Shown: positions 1 to 7,707, counted from the stretch's first letter. The stretch is 35,490 bases of DNA from an uncultured Actinomycetes bacterium (GCA_903865885.1 CAIPLJ010000163.1:1-35490); one strand, 5' to 3'. The notes: generated by a model not told the origin, from the letters alone. Numbers and translations: made by a program.

Positions 1-804
1 ATCACTCGCGCCCGAGGCTTCACACAAGATGATGCACATATCTATTGCACCAAAGAGCAGATGGCTGGCGAGCTCGATTCACTTCTGACTTTCGTGCTTA
101 ATCTCTTGCGTGATTATGGTCTTGAAGACTTCTACCTAGAACTTTCTACACGCAACCCCGAAAAATCTGTAGGAATCGATGCGGATTGGGTTGAAGCAAC
201 AGAGGCGCTGCGCAAAGCGGCAGTTGCACAGAATCTAGAACTCGTCCTTGATGAAGGTGGCGCAGCCTTTTACGGTCCAAAGATTTCGGTACAAGCAAAG
301 GACGCAATCGGTCGTACATGGCAGATGTCTACAATCCAAGTTGATTTCCAACTGCCACAACGATTTGAACTTGAATATTCATCAGCCGATGGATCTCGTC
401 AACGACCAGTGATGATTCACCGCGCACTATTTGGTTCGATTGAGCGATTCTTCGGAGTACTGACAGAACATTATTCAGGTGCCTTCCCACCTTGGCTTGC
501 TCCAGTACAAGTAGTTGGAATTCCTGTTGCGGATGCTTTCAGTGACTATCTCAGCGGAGTCATCAAGACGATGAAATCTGCCGGAATCCGTGCTGAGATG
601 GACTTCTCTGATGATCGCATGCAGAAGAAGGTGCGTAATGCTCAGATGCAGAAGATTCCATTTATGGTCATTGCTGGCGAAGAAGATATGAACGCAGGTG
701 CCGTCTCATTCCGCTATCGCAATGGCGAACAGAAGAATGGAATCCCGATTGCCGATGCTATTGCTGAGATTAAGAAGACTGTCGCAGATCGAATTCAGGT
801 ATAG
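1..804 (+). CDS. thrS: Threonyl-tRNA synthetase, 5'-truncated by the window edge
   Basis: This is the C-terminal part of a class II aminoacyl-tRNA synthetase that charges tRNA-Thr in the cytoplasm. The reading frame is open from base 1, and the first codons read ITRARGFTQDDAHIYC, the motif 2 region of ThrRS, so the ATG at 61 is internal and not the start. Motif 3 follows (HRALFGSIERFFGVL, then HYSGAFPPWLAP). After it comes the anticodon-binding domain ending in PFMVIAGEEDMNAG and an IADAIAEIKK tail. About 267 residues are present; complete bacterial enzymes are about 650-690, so roughly 400 N-terminal residues lie off the window. The next gene, a HIT hydrolase, starts 2 bases after the stop, as in the mycobacterial thrS-HIT-pgsA-pimA locus. 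Confidence 0.97.
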   Translation: MTRARGFTQDDAHIYCTKEQMAGELDSLLTFVLNLLRDYGLEDFYLELSTRNPEKSVGIDADWVEATEALRKAAVAQNLELVLDEGGAAFYGPKISVQAKDAIGRTWQMSTIQVDFQLPQRFELEYSSADGSRQRPVMIHRALFGSIERFFGVLTEHYSGAFPPWLAPVQVVGIPVADAFSDYLSGVIKTMKSAGIRAEMDFSDDRMQKKVRNAQMQKIPFMVIAGEEDMNAGAVSFRYRNGEQKNGIPIADAIAEIKKTVADRIQV

Positions 805-806
805 CA

Positions 807-1331
807 ATGTCTGAGATTGATGGAGCAGGCATGCCAGATGGTTGGCAGCGTTTATGGGCGCCACATCGTTTAGATTATTTACGTGGCGAGAACCGTCCAC
901 TCGATGGCAATGATGTGCAATGCCCATTCTGTCGAATTCCATCGCTGAGTGATCAAGAAGGTTTGGTCGTCGCCCGTGGCAAGAGCGCATTCGTTGTAAT
1001 GAATCTCTATCCATACAACCCAGGACATCTCCTAGTGTGTGCTTACCGACATGTCGCAGACCTGACTGACTTAACTGAGGAAGAACGTCACGAGATTACA
1101 GATATGAGTGCGCATGCGATGAAGGTGATTCGCAAAGTTTCAAATGCGGATGGATTCAATTTAGGTATGAATCAAGGAGCAATCTCAGGTGCTGGAGTCG
1201 CAGATCATATTCACCAACATATTGTTCCGCGTTGGTCGGGTGATGCTAACTTCATGCCAATCATTGGTAAGACGAAGGTCTTGCCACAACTACTTACTAT
1301 GACTCGTGAGGAGTTAGCTGCCGCTTGGTAG
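807..1331 (+). CDS. HIT family nucleotide hydrolase/phosphorylase (Ap4A phosphorylase-like)
   Basis: Cytoplasmic histidine-triad protein of 174 residues. The catalytic triad is HIHQH at residues 134-138, followed by IVPRW. The upstream HIT strand NPGHLLVCAYRHV is near residues 71-83, and a CPFC pair at 39-42 probably contributes to a zinc site. The family releases nucleoside monophosphates from dinucleoside polyphosphates or adenylates. The M. tuberculosis protein at the same position (between thrS and pgsA1) is a diadenosine tetraphosphate phosphorylase, so this role is likely here by synteny. Start ATG lies 2 bases after the thrS stop, implying cotranscription and a possible role in clearing Ap4A made by synthetases. 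Its 3' end overlaps the convergent minus-strand gene by 18 bases. Confidence 0.92.
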   Translation: MSEIDGAGMPDGWQRLWAPHRLDYLRGENRPLDGNDVQCPFCRIPSLSDQEGLVVARGKSAFVVMNLYPYNPGHLLVCAYRHVADLTDLTEEERHEITDMSAHAMKVIRKVSNADGFNLGMNQGAISGAGVADHIHQHIVPRWSGDANFMPIIGKTKVLPQLLTMTREELAAAW

Positions 1332-1910
1332 TGAATCAATAAATTCTTGCACGATATCTACACCAATGCCTTTTGCCAAATTGATTGGGATTGCAGGGAA
1401 GATAATTCCAGCCGCAAATGCTCCATCATCCATCTCAGTCATCATCTCGAGATACTCATCGCGGAACTCGCGAACCAACTCCTCATGTTCAGGTTCACTC
1501 GCGCGAAGTGTTATCGGTTTTGTTGAGTAATCAAGAATCTGTAAGTCCTGTAATCGAATGAGTGCTGCAGGTTCTCCCGCATCGTCATGAAGAACAAGGT
1601 AAGGAGTAACGAGTTGATCGAATACACGCGTTGCAACCATGACTGCATCTTCAAAATCCATCTCGTGGCCATCGAGCCCATTGACAACAACTAAACGTGG
1701 AATTTGAAATTCATCGAGTGCGCTCCAGTGCGCAATGGTCTCGTGATCAATTCCAGCAGATGGATTGATAGCAAAGATCGCAAGATCTGATTCGCCTTCT
1801 GGAGTAAGGGCCACCTGGCCGTTAAATGCGGAAGCGACTGCTTGGGGGGAGGCGCTGACGTGTCCATACACATGGATACGTTTCACACGCGAGGAACTAG
1901 GTGAAGACAT
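1314..1910 (-). CDS. Degenerate EF-G-like G-domain protein, no functional GTP-binding motifs
   Basis: A 198-residue protein that looks like the G domain of elongation factor G with its nucleotide-binding motifs eroded. Residues 16-23 read GHVSASPQ where an EF-G P-loop would be GHxxxGKT. Residues 47-80 (FAINPSAGI, then DEFQIPRLVVVNGLDG) follow the EF-G pattern around the NKxD motif, but the lysine is lost (NGLD at 77-80). No DTPG motif is present. Residues 103-130 resemble the EF-G G' insert, and the C-terminus (FAAGIIFPAIPINLAKGIGV, then IDSLPS) matches the end of the EF-G G domain. Domains II-V are absent. GTP hydrolysis is therefore unlikely; a ribosome-related or regulatory role is only a guess. 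Coding appears intact, without stops or frameshifts, and a -10-like TAGGCT lies 7 bases before the ATG. Confidence 0.72.
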   Translation of the reverse strand: MSSPSSSRVKRIHVYGHVSASPQAVASAFNGQVALTPEGESDLAIFAINPSAGIDHETIAHWSALDEFQIPRLVVVNGLDGHEMDFEDAVMVATRVFDQLVTPYLVLHDDAGEPAALIRLQDLQILDYSTKPITLRASEPEHEELVREFRDEYLEMMTEMDDGAFAAGIIFPAIPINLAKGIGVDIVQEFIDSLPSGS

Positions 1911-1917
1911 GAGGGTA

Positions 1918-1923
1918 AGCCTA
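1918..1923 (-). promoter_or_regulatory. Putative leaderless -10 element for the EF-G-like gene
   Basis: On the minus strand TAGGCT is followed by 7 bases and then the ATG at 1910. There is no Shine-Dalgarno sequence between them, so transcription starting 6-8 bases after the hexamer would begin at or next to the start codon. It overlaps the plus-strand -10 candidate for pgsA. Confidence 0.45.
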
Positions 1924-1927
1924 CGAT
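1922..1927 (+). promoter_or_regulatory. Putative leaderless -10 element for pgsA
   Basis: TACGAT fits the TANNNT -10 pattern and lies 7 bases before the ATG at 1935, the fourth codon of the longer pgsA frame. If used, pgsA starts at 1935 with a leaderless transcript. No convincing -35 is visible. Confidence 0.35.
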
Positions 1928-2537
1928 GGTGCCGATGATTAGTAGCGCACTCAAGCCCGCAGTCACTCGGTTAATTAATCCAGTGGCCCGCTTAGCCATT
2001 CGTATGGGAATTACTCCTGACGCAGTAACAATCTTTGGCGCACTGGGAGTTGTCATTTCATCCGCCTACTTTTTCTCTCGCGAATCATATTTTGTGGGAT
2101 CGGCTGTCGTCTCATTCTTTGTACTCAGCGATCTCTTCGATGGTGCGATGGCTCGGTTATCCGAGCAAGGTGCAAGTCGTTGGGGAGGATTCCTCGACAG
2201 TACGGTCGATCGCATCACAGACTTTGCGATCACCATTGCAATTCTCATCCCATTGATTCGACGCGATGACAAGCTCTCCTATCTCGGCTTAATCACCTTG
2301 GTGACAGGACTCTTGATTCCATATATTCGCGCAAAAGCTGAGAGCTTCTCGATTCCGTGTTCAGTCGGAATAGCTGAAAGAACTGAGCGACTGATCATTA
2401 TTTTGGTTGCCGTAGGACTTCATGGATTGCATGTGCACTTTGCTTTAGCCATTGGATTTTGGATTCTTGCGATTCTGGGAGTCATCACAGTTTTCCAGCG
2501 CATGCGCACTGTCTATGTGGGGTTGAGTAAGAAGTGA
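1926..2537 (+). CDS. pgsA: CDP-alcohol phosphatidyltransferase, probably phosphatidylinositol phosphate synthase
   Basis: Integral membrane enzyme that joins a CDP-diacylglycerol phosphatidyl group to an alcohol acceptor. The family signature is seen at residues 69-95: DLFDG, then AR at 76-77, then GGFLD at 87-91 and the last Asp at 95, the metal-binding aspartates being D69, D72, D91 and D95. Several hydrophobic segments follow. In mycobacteria the enzyme in this exact position, before PatA and PimA, uses inositol-3-phosphate; that substrate is inferred here from the neighbours, and glycerophosphate cannot be excluded. The 203-residue length is normal. Start may be 1926, with a weak GAGGG at 1911-1915, or 1935 with a leaderless promoter. 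The stop overlaps the next gene's GTG start (GTGA). Confidence 0.9.
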   Translation: MVPMISSALKPAVTRLINPVARLAIRMGITPDAVTIFGALGVVISSAYFFSRESYFVGSAVVSFFVLSDLFDGAMARLSEQGASRWGGFLDSTVDRITDFAITIAILIPLIRRDDKLSYLGLITLVTGLLIPYIRAKAESFSIPCSVGIAERTERLIIILVAVGLHGLHVHFALAIGFWILAILGVITVFQRMRTVYVGLSKK

Positions 2538-3433
2538 TTGAGAAACTTTCATTTCTGGCTTATATGTCGGGCTGGTGGATTGTTCGCTCCTTGCCAGAGT
2601 CTGCAGCCTATGGATTATTCAGAAAGATTGCAGACTTCGTCTATAAACGAGGCGGTAAAAGCGTTCAGCGATTACGGTCAAACTTGGCGAGAGTAAAACC
2701 TGATTTGTCGTCGAAGGATTTGGATGCCTTGGTACATTCTGCGATGCGTTCCTATATGCGCTATTGGTGTGACACCTTTAGAATCCAGAACTGGACCATT
2801 GAGAGAATCCAGAGCACTGTCACGACGACCAATGAAAATCTTCTGATTGATCCGATCAAAAACGGGGAAGGTGTAGTGATTGCTCTTCCGCATTCCGGCA
2901 ATTGGGATCATGCTGGCGCGTACTTCTGCTCACTTGGTATTCCATTGGTAACTGTTGCCGAGCGGCTAAAGCCAGAGGCGCTCTTTCAAAAGTTCTTGCA
3001 GCACCGTGAGTCCATGGGATTTGAAGTTCTTTCACTGGATAACCGCTCCTTTGCAACGCTTATAAAGCGGGCCCGCGAAAAGAGGTTGATTGCACTTGTA
3101 GCCGATCGTGATTTATCGCAATCGGGAATCGATGTGAATTTCTTCAATTATCCGGCCCGGATGCCTGCAGGACCTGCGGTATTAAATCTCAAGACTGGAA
3201 TCGGAATAGTCGCAGCCCATGTTTCATATACGGATACCGGAATTCATGTTGCTTTTGAATCGGTAGATGTTCCAAGCGTGGGAACAGATGAAGAGCGCAT
3301 ACAGAAGTGCGTACAGAACATTGCTGATCTCTTTGAAAAAGGAATTTCTAGAACCCCACAGGATTGGCACATGTTGCAGCGCATCTGGATTGATGGAGAC
3401 TTTGTTGATCGATCAGATAAGTCGGTGGCCTGA
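2534..3433 (+). CDS. LPLAT/HtrB-family acyltransferase, PatA-like (PIM acylation)
   Basis: Membrane-associated acyltransferase of 299 residues. The catalytic HX4D motif is HSGNWD at residues 120-125, within IALPHSGNWDHAG. A second conserved block, VADRDLSQSGIDVNFF, follows about 65 residues later and includes substrate-site residues of the lysophospholipid acyltransferase fold. The family includes lipid A HtrB and mycobacterial PatA, which transfers palmitate to the mannose of phosphatidylinositol monomannoside. Position between pgsA and pimA supports the PatA-type role. The start is GTG at 2534, overlapping the pgsA stop by 4 bases; the stop overlaps the pimA ATG by 1 base, so translational coupling is likely. 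Confidence 0.88.
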   Translation: MIEKLSFLAYMSGWWIVRSLPESAAYGLFRKIADFVYKRGGKSVQRLRSNLARVKPDLSSKDLDALVHSAMRSYMRYWCDTFRIQNWTIERIQSTVTTTNENLLIDPIKNGEGVVIALPHSGNWDHAGAYFCSLGIPLVTVAERLKPEALFQKFLQHRESMGFEVLSLDNRSFATLIKRAREKRLIALVADRDLSQSGIDVNFFNYPARMPAGPAVLNLKTGIGIVAAHVSYTDTGIHVAFESVDVPSVGTDEERIQKCVQNIADLFEKGISRTPQDWHMLQRIWIDGDFVDRSDKSVA

Positions 3434-4608
3434 TGCCATTATCGAAGAAGAGAATTGGAATCGTCTGCCCATATGGATGGGATACACCCGGGGGAGTGCA
3501 GAGCCACGTTCGCGATCTCGCAGAATATTTAATTAACGAAGGACATTTTGTCTCTGTGTTAGCACCTGCCATCGATGATGAGAATCTGCCTTCCTATGTC
3601 ACCAGCGCAGGTAGGCCGATATCAATTCCCTACAACGGCGCAGTCGCCCGAGTCCTCTTTGGGCCCATTGCATTCTCGCGAGTTCGCCACTGGATTTCAC
3701 AAGGTAATTTCGATGTATTGCATCTGCACGAGCCCGCTATTCCATCTATTTCTCTCCTTGCATGTTGGGCTGCTGAAGGCCCACTCGTAGGAACATTTCA
3801 CGCTGCAGCAAAACGTCAGAAAGTTTCATTTGCTGTTATCCCATTTCTCGAACCTGTCATCGAAAAACTCAATGCACGTATCGCTGTAAGTGAAGCTGCT
3901 CGAGAGACGTTAACTGAACATCTTGATACCGATGCCATAGTCGTTCCTAATGGAATCTATGCATCGCTCTATCGTGATGGGAAGCTAGATGAACGCTGGA
4001 CGGGAAATACGATCGGATTTATTGGGCGCTTTGAGGAACCACGCAAAGGTCTATCAGTATTAATTGACGCACTTCCCGCAATCATTACTGAGATTCCAGA
4101 TATTAAAGTCTTTGTTGCAGGTCCTGGTGATAGTGAAGATGCCCTCAAAGAGATTCAGCCGGCACTTCGTAGCCGATTCACATTTATGGGACGCATTAGC
4201 GAGGAAGAGAAAGCCAACTTCCTGGCATCTGTCGGGCTGTACATTGCGCCAAATACAGGTGGAGAATCATTTGGCATCATCCTTGCTGAAGCGCTTGCAG
4301 CTGGTGCATCCGTTGTCGCAAGTGATATCCCAGCATTCGATTCCCTCTTAGGTCATGGTGAATATGGAACGCTCTTTGAATCGGAAAATCCTCAAGACCT
4401 TGCAGTAAAAGTGGTCGCACTTCTTAAGGATTCTGTCGCACGTAAAGAAATCGCTCAACGCGGCAAGAACTACGCTCAGGCTTTCGATTGGGATGTTGTT
4501 GCCGATAAAATTTATGATGTGTATCAGATGGCAATGGTCGGTGGGAATGGCGTAACGCTCTCTTCTGAAAACCGCGCATGGAATAAATTGCTTGGAAGGC
4601 AGGGTTAA
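3433..4608 (+). CDS. pimA: Phosphatidylinositol alpha-mannosyltransferase (GT4)
   Basis: Peripheral membrane glycosyltransferase of the GT-B fold that transfers mannose from GDP-mannose to phosphatidylinositol, the first step of PIM synthesis. The N-terminus (GIVCPYGWDTPGGVQSHV, residues 9-26) closely resembles characterised PimA proteins, with the glycine-rich acceptor loop. The C-terminal half has the GDP-mannose side: GFIGRFEEPRKGLSVL, then the GT4 signature GGESFGIILAEALAAG. Length of 391 residues is near the mycobacterial ~380. It starts 1 base inside the upstream stop and ends 1 base inside the next start, so it belongs to a tight operon with pgsA and the PatA-like gene. Confidence 0.92.
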   Translation: MPLSKKRIGIVCPYGWDTPGGVQSHVRDLAEYLINEGHFVSVLAPAIDDENLPSYVTSAGRPISIPYNGAVARVLFGPIAFSRVRHWISQGNFDVLHLHEPAIPSISLLACWAAEGPLVGTFHAAAKRQKVSFAVIPFLEPVIEKLNARIAVSEAARETLTEHLDTDAIVVPNGIYASLYRDGKLDERWTGNTIGFIGRFEEPRKGLSVLIDALPAIITEIPDIKVFVAGPGDSEDALKEIQPALRSRFTFMGRISEEEKANFLASVGLYIAPNTGGESFGIILAEALAAGASVVASDIPAFDSLLGHGEYGTLFESENPQDLAVKVVALLKDSVARKEIAQRGKNYAQAFDWDVVADKIYDVYQMAMVGGNGVTLSSENRAWNKLLGRQG

Positions 4609-5108
4609 TGAAATTCATCCTTATTCTCTTCGCCTTCGCACTTGCAGCGTGGTACCTCTCATATTCTGCAACAAGGCTCGATCGCTTGCATCATCGCGTG
4701 GAGACGAGTTGGGCAAATCTAGATGGTCTACTTCAGAGACGAGCTGCCATCGCGATTGAGATTGCGCGCTCAGAGATTTCCGATCCCGCTTCAGCAATGC
4801 TCCTGACATTTGCAGCGCATCAAGCTCGCGAAGCAAGTGTCCGCGATCGTTCGCAAGCTGAGACTGGGTTATCGGGGGCGTTAGGTATTCTGTTAGAGAC
4901 TTCATCACATATATCCGGTGAGATTGAAAAAGATCTCATACGCGAGCTTCGTGAACTCACCGAGAAGATCAAGATGGCAGTAGCGATGCACGTTGATGCA
5001 GTAACACGCACGCAATTGGTCCGCAAGAAATGGATCAACCGAATATTCAGATTAGCGGGAACGGCTCCTGAACCAGTCACTTATGAATTCGAAGGCGATG
5101 TTCTTTAA
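4608..5108 (+). CDS. LemA-like single-pass membrane protein
   Basis: A 166-residue protein with an N-terminal hydrophobic segment (residues about 2-20, FILILFAFALAAWYLSYSA) followed by an alpha-helical region reminiscent of LemA proteins (RLHHRVETSWANLDGLLQRR at about 27-46). In M. tuberculosis the gene after pimA (Rv2609c) has a comparable N-terminal region joined to a Nudix hydrolase domain. No Nudix box is present here; the protein ends at EFEGDVL. Function is unknown; a membrane-anchored coiled or helical bundle facing one side is all that can be read. It begins with a 1-base overlap with pimA and its end overlaps the next start by 11 bases. Confidence 0.8.
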   Translation: MKFILILFAFALAAWYLSYSATRLDRLHHRVETSWANLDGLLQRRAAIAIEIARSEISDPASAMLLTFAAHQAREASVRDRSQAETGLSGALGILLETSSHISGEIEKDLIRELRELTEKIKMAVAMHVDAVTRTQLVRKKWINRIFRLAGTAPEPVTYEFEGDVL

Positions 5109-6132
5109 ACGTTTCGCAGTGATAACTGCTGCAGTGGCGTCAGTCTTGATTGTTGTACTTGGATTCTTTTCCCCGGGTTCGAGAATTTCGAAGGCTCTAC
5201 CATTCGTACACACTGCACCGACGAATTCAATCAGTGGTTTACCTGGCGGCGATGGCCCGGTGCTTGTTGTAAAGGTCGATGACACACCAGAAGCGCATCC
5301 ACAGATAGGTCTGGAAGATGCTGACATTGTCTACATCGAACAAGTTGAAGGAGGGCTCACGCGCTTAGCTGCGGTCTTCTCTTCGAAGATACCGCAGAGA
5401 GTTGGACCGGTTAGATCGGCTCGTATCTCAGATATCGATCTCTTTTCCCAATATGGACATGTTGGTTTCGCCTTTAGTGGTGTGCAGAAGAAGATGCGTC
5501 CAGTGATTAACTCTGCCAACCTTCAAGATCTTGGTGCAGAGAATCATTCAGCGAGCATTTATACAAGCGACACAACCCGCATCCCACCGTATGCAATGGT
5601 CTTACGTTCAGATTTGTTGATGCAATTTGTAAAAGATAACAATCTGAGCCTTGATACATCAAAAAATATGGGCTGGAATTTCGGGGATGCACCTACAGGT
5701 GGAGTTGCAATTAGCTCAGTACATCTTTCATGGCCGGCAAATTCATATGATGCACACTGGTCGGATAAAGAAGGACGGTGGCTACTAGATCACGCGCATT
5801 CACCAGACCTTGCTGCAAACGGGATTCAGTTAGGTCCGAAGACTCTAGTAATTCAGATGGTCTCAATTACCGATTCAATCTATAAAGATAAGGTCGGAGG
5901 AGTAACTCCATTCTCTGCCACCGTTGGAACTGGTACTGGATTCATATTGCGCGATGGCAAGTACTTCGCAGCGACCTGGTCGAGACCGGATTCGTCATCC
6001 GGAACGACATGGAAGTCCTCGGATGGAAGTGCTATTTCCTTTGCAAAGGGACAGATATGGGTCGCGCTGACAGATAAAGCGCCAGTTTTCCAGCCAATTC
6101 CTACGGATGCAGCATCGACGAAGGCAAAGTAG
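5098..6132 (+). CDS. DUF3048 domain protein, exported or membrane-anchored
   Basis: The N-terminus (KRFAVITAAVASVLIVVLGFF) is a positively charged, hydrophobic signal or anchor with no lipobox cysteine. It is followed by the DUF3048 (YerB-type) core: VLVVKVDDTPEAHPQIGLED, then ADIVYIEQVEGGLTRLAAVF, and VGPVRSARISD. The C-terminal half has the second DUF3048 segment (GVTPFSATVGTGTGF). Family function is unsettled; it is found in Gram-positive envelopes. Start chosen at ATG 5098 because GAAGGC lies just upstream (5090-5096 region); ATG at 5083 would add 5 residues. About 344 residues, normal for the family. The stop TAG at 6130-6132 is part of a candidate -10 for pdxS. Confidence 0.83.
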   Translation: MFFKRFAVITAAVASVLIVVLGFFSPGSRISKALPFVHTAPTNSISGLPGGDGPVLVVKVDDTPEAHPQIGLEDADIVYIEQVEGGLTRLAAVFSSKIPQRVGPVRSARISDIDLFSQYGHVGFAFSGVQKKMRPVINSANLQDLGAENHSASIYTSDTTRIPPYAMVLRSDLLMQFVKDNNLSLDTSKNMGWNFGDAPTGGVAISSVHLSWPANSYDAHWSDKEGRWLLDHAHSPDLAANGIQLGPKTLVIQMVSITDSIYKDKVGGVTPFSATVGTGTGFILRDGKYFAATWSRPDSSSGTTWKSSDGSAISFAKGQIWVALTDKAPVFQPIPTDAASTKAK

Positions 6133-6135
6133 ACT
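6130..6135 (+). promoter_or_regulatory. Putative -10 element upstream of pdxS
   Basis: TAGACT coincides with the stop codon of the DUF3048 gene. Transcription from it would give a leader of about 30 bases carrying the AAGGAG ribosome binding site at 6160-6165. The same hexamer overlaps a stop codon in front of secD. Confidence 0.35.
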
Positions 6136-6172
6136 CAGCGCTCTACCATCACCGGTCTCAAGGAGTTGAAAC

Positions 6173-7060
6173 ATGTCTGAAGCAACTGGCACAGCACGCG
6201 TTAAGCGCGGCATGGCTGAAATGCTCAAGGGCGGCACCATTATGGATGTGGTCAATGTTGAACAAGCAAAGATCGCAGAAGATGCAGGTGCATGTGCAGT
6301 AATGGCGCTCGAGCGCGTTCCTGCAGATATTCGCGCACAAGGTGGCGTTGCTCGTATGTCTGATCCTGACATGATTGAAAAGATCCAAGCAGCAGTCTCA
6401 ATCCCAGTGATGGCAAAGGTCCGTATCGGCCACTTTGTTGAGGCTCAAATTATCGAAAGTCTTAACGTCGATTACATCGATGAGTCCGAAGTGCTCACAC
6501 CTGCGGATTACACAAACCATATTGATAAGTGGAAGTTCAAGGTTCCTTTCGTCTGCGGTGCAACAAATCTCGGAGAAGCACTTCGTCGCATCAATGAGGG
6601 TGCAGCAATGATTCGCTCAAAGGGCGAGGCTGGCACTGGCGATGTCTCTAACGCGATGATGCATATGCGCACAATTGGTGCAGAGATTCGTCGCCTTACT
6701 TCAATGCGCGAAGATGAACTTTACGTTGCAGCGAAAGAGCTTCAGGCGCCGTATGCACTTGTGAAGGAAGTTGCGGAGACTGGCAAGCTTCCCGTTGTTC
6801 TCTTCACAGCAGGTGGAATCGCAACTCCAGCCGATGCTGCCCTGATGATGCAGATGGGGGCAGATGGAGTCTTCATTGGCTCAGGTATTTTCAAATCTGG
6901 AAACCCAGCACAGCGTGCTGCTGCCTGCGTTAAGGCGACCACCTTCTTTAACGATGCAAAGGTCTTGGCTGAAGTATCGCGTGGACTTGGTGAAGCGATG
7001 GTTGGAATCAACGTTGCAGATATTCCTGTGCCTCATCGCCTTGCTGATCGCGGTTGGTAA
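6173..7060 (+). CDS. pdxS: Pyridoxal 5'-phosphate synthase, PdxS subunit
   Basis: Synthase subunit of the deoxyxylulose-5-phosphate-independent vitamin B6 route; it condenses ribose 5-phosphate, glyceraldehyde 3-phosphate and ammonia to pyridoxal phosphate, with ammonia from PdxT. The TIM-barrel protein shows DVVNVEQAKIAEDAG (D25), the Schiff-base lysine in PVMAKVRIGHF (K82), DYIDESEVLTPAD, and the phosphate-binding RSKGEAGTGD and GADGVFIGSGIF. Length of 295 residues is typical. A strong ribosome binding site, AAGGAG, is 7 bases before the ATG. pdxT follows after 25 bases. Confidence 0.97.
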   Translation: MSEATGTARVKRGMAEMLKGGTIMDVVNVEQAKIAEDAGACAVMALERVPADIRAQGGVARMSDPDMIEKIQAAVSIPVMAKVRIGHFVEAQIIESLNVDYIDESEVLTPADYTNHIDKWKFKVPFVCGATNLGEALRRINEGAAMIRSKGEAGTGDVSNAMMHMRTIGAEIRRLTSMREDELYVAAKELQAPYALVKEVAETGKLPVVLFTAGGIATPADAALMMQMGADGVFIGSGIFKSGNPAQRAAACVKATTFFNDAKVLAEVSRGLGEAMVGINVADIPVPHRLADRGW

Positions 7061-7064
7061 TTCG

Positions 7065-7070
7065 TAATAT
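7065..7070 (+). promoter_or_regulatory. Possible -10 element before pdxT
   Basis: TAATAT sits 15 bases before the pdxT ATG. It could drive pdxT separately with a very short leader, but readthrough from pdxS is as likely. Only the hexamer supports it. Confidence 0.2.
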
Positions 7071-7085
7071 ATTTGCGAAGAGCAT

Positions 7086-7658
7086 ATGAAAGTCGGAGTA
7101 CTAGCGTTACAAGGTGATTTCCGAGAACATCTTGCCCTTGCTACGCAATGCGGACACGAAGGTATTTCTGTTCGCACGGTCGACGAACTCAATGCCGTAG
7201 ATGCACTTATTCTTCCTGGGGGAGAATCCACAACGATTATTAAGTTGGCGCAATCTTTCGGTCTACTCGAACCCATCCGCGAACGCATTGGATCCGGACT
7301 TCCTGTCTATGGATCCTGTGCGGGAATGATTTTGCTCGCAGACCGAATAGAAGATGGAATCGTTGGACAGCAAACCTTCGGCGGAATTGATATGACCGTG
7401 CGCAGAAATGCCTTTGGCCGCCAAGTAGATTCCTTTGAATCAGATATCACTTTCAATGGAACTCAATTGCACGCAATCTTTATCCGCGCACCGTGGGTGG
7501 AAGAAGTAGGCGATGGGGTAGTGGTTCTCTCGAAAGCCGCCGGCCACCCTGTCGCAGTTCGACAAGGAAATCTTCTGGCAACGAGCTTTCACCCCGAATT
7601 GACCGATGATCATGCGGTCCATAGCTACTTTTTTGATGAGATCTGTAAAGGCCGATAA
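7086..7658 (+). CDS. pdxT: Pyridoxal 5'-phosphate synthase, glutaminase subunit PdxT
   Basis: Class I glutamine amidotransferase that hydrolyses glutamine and channels ammonia to PdxS. Visible motifs are the N-terminal VGVLALQGDFREH, the oxyanion region LPGGESTT, the nucleophile elbow GSCAGMILLA, and the His-Glu pair in FHPELTDDH. Length of 190 residues is typical. It follows pdxS by 25 bases, with only a weak purine-rich GAAGAG before the ATG. Together the two genes give a complete PLP synthase. Confidence 0.96.
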   Translation: MKVGVLALQGDFREHLALATQCGHEGISVRTVDELNAVDALILPGGESTTIIKLAQSFGLLEPIRERIGSGLPVYGSCAGMILLADRIEDGIVGQQTFGGIDMTVRRNAFGRQVDSFESDITFNGTQLHAIFIRAPWVEEVGDGVVVLSKAAGHPVAVRQGNLLATSFHPELTDDHAVHSYFFDEICKGR

Positions 7659-7707
7659 AGTACGACCCTATTAATTTTTTCAAGCGCTATTCGATTGAGG
7701 AGTTCCA

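Noticed and set aside
706..1014. Minus-strand open frames opposite known genes (for example here, 11285-10917 and 20196-19684)
   Set aside because: They lie wholly over well-identified genes, lack recognisable domains, and are shadows of codon usage on the other strand.
7659..7707. T-run (TTTTTT) between pdxT and yebC as a terminator
   Set aside because: No convincing GC-rich stem precedes it.
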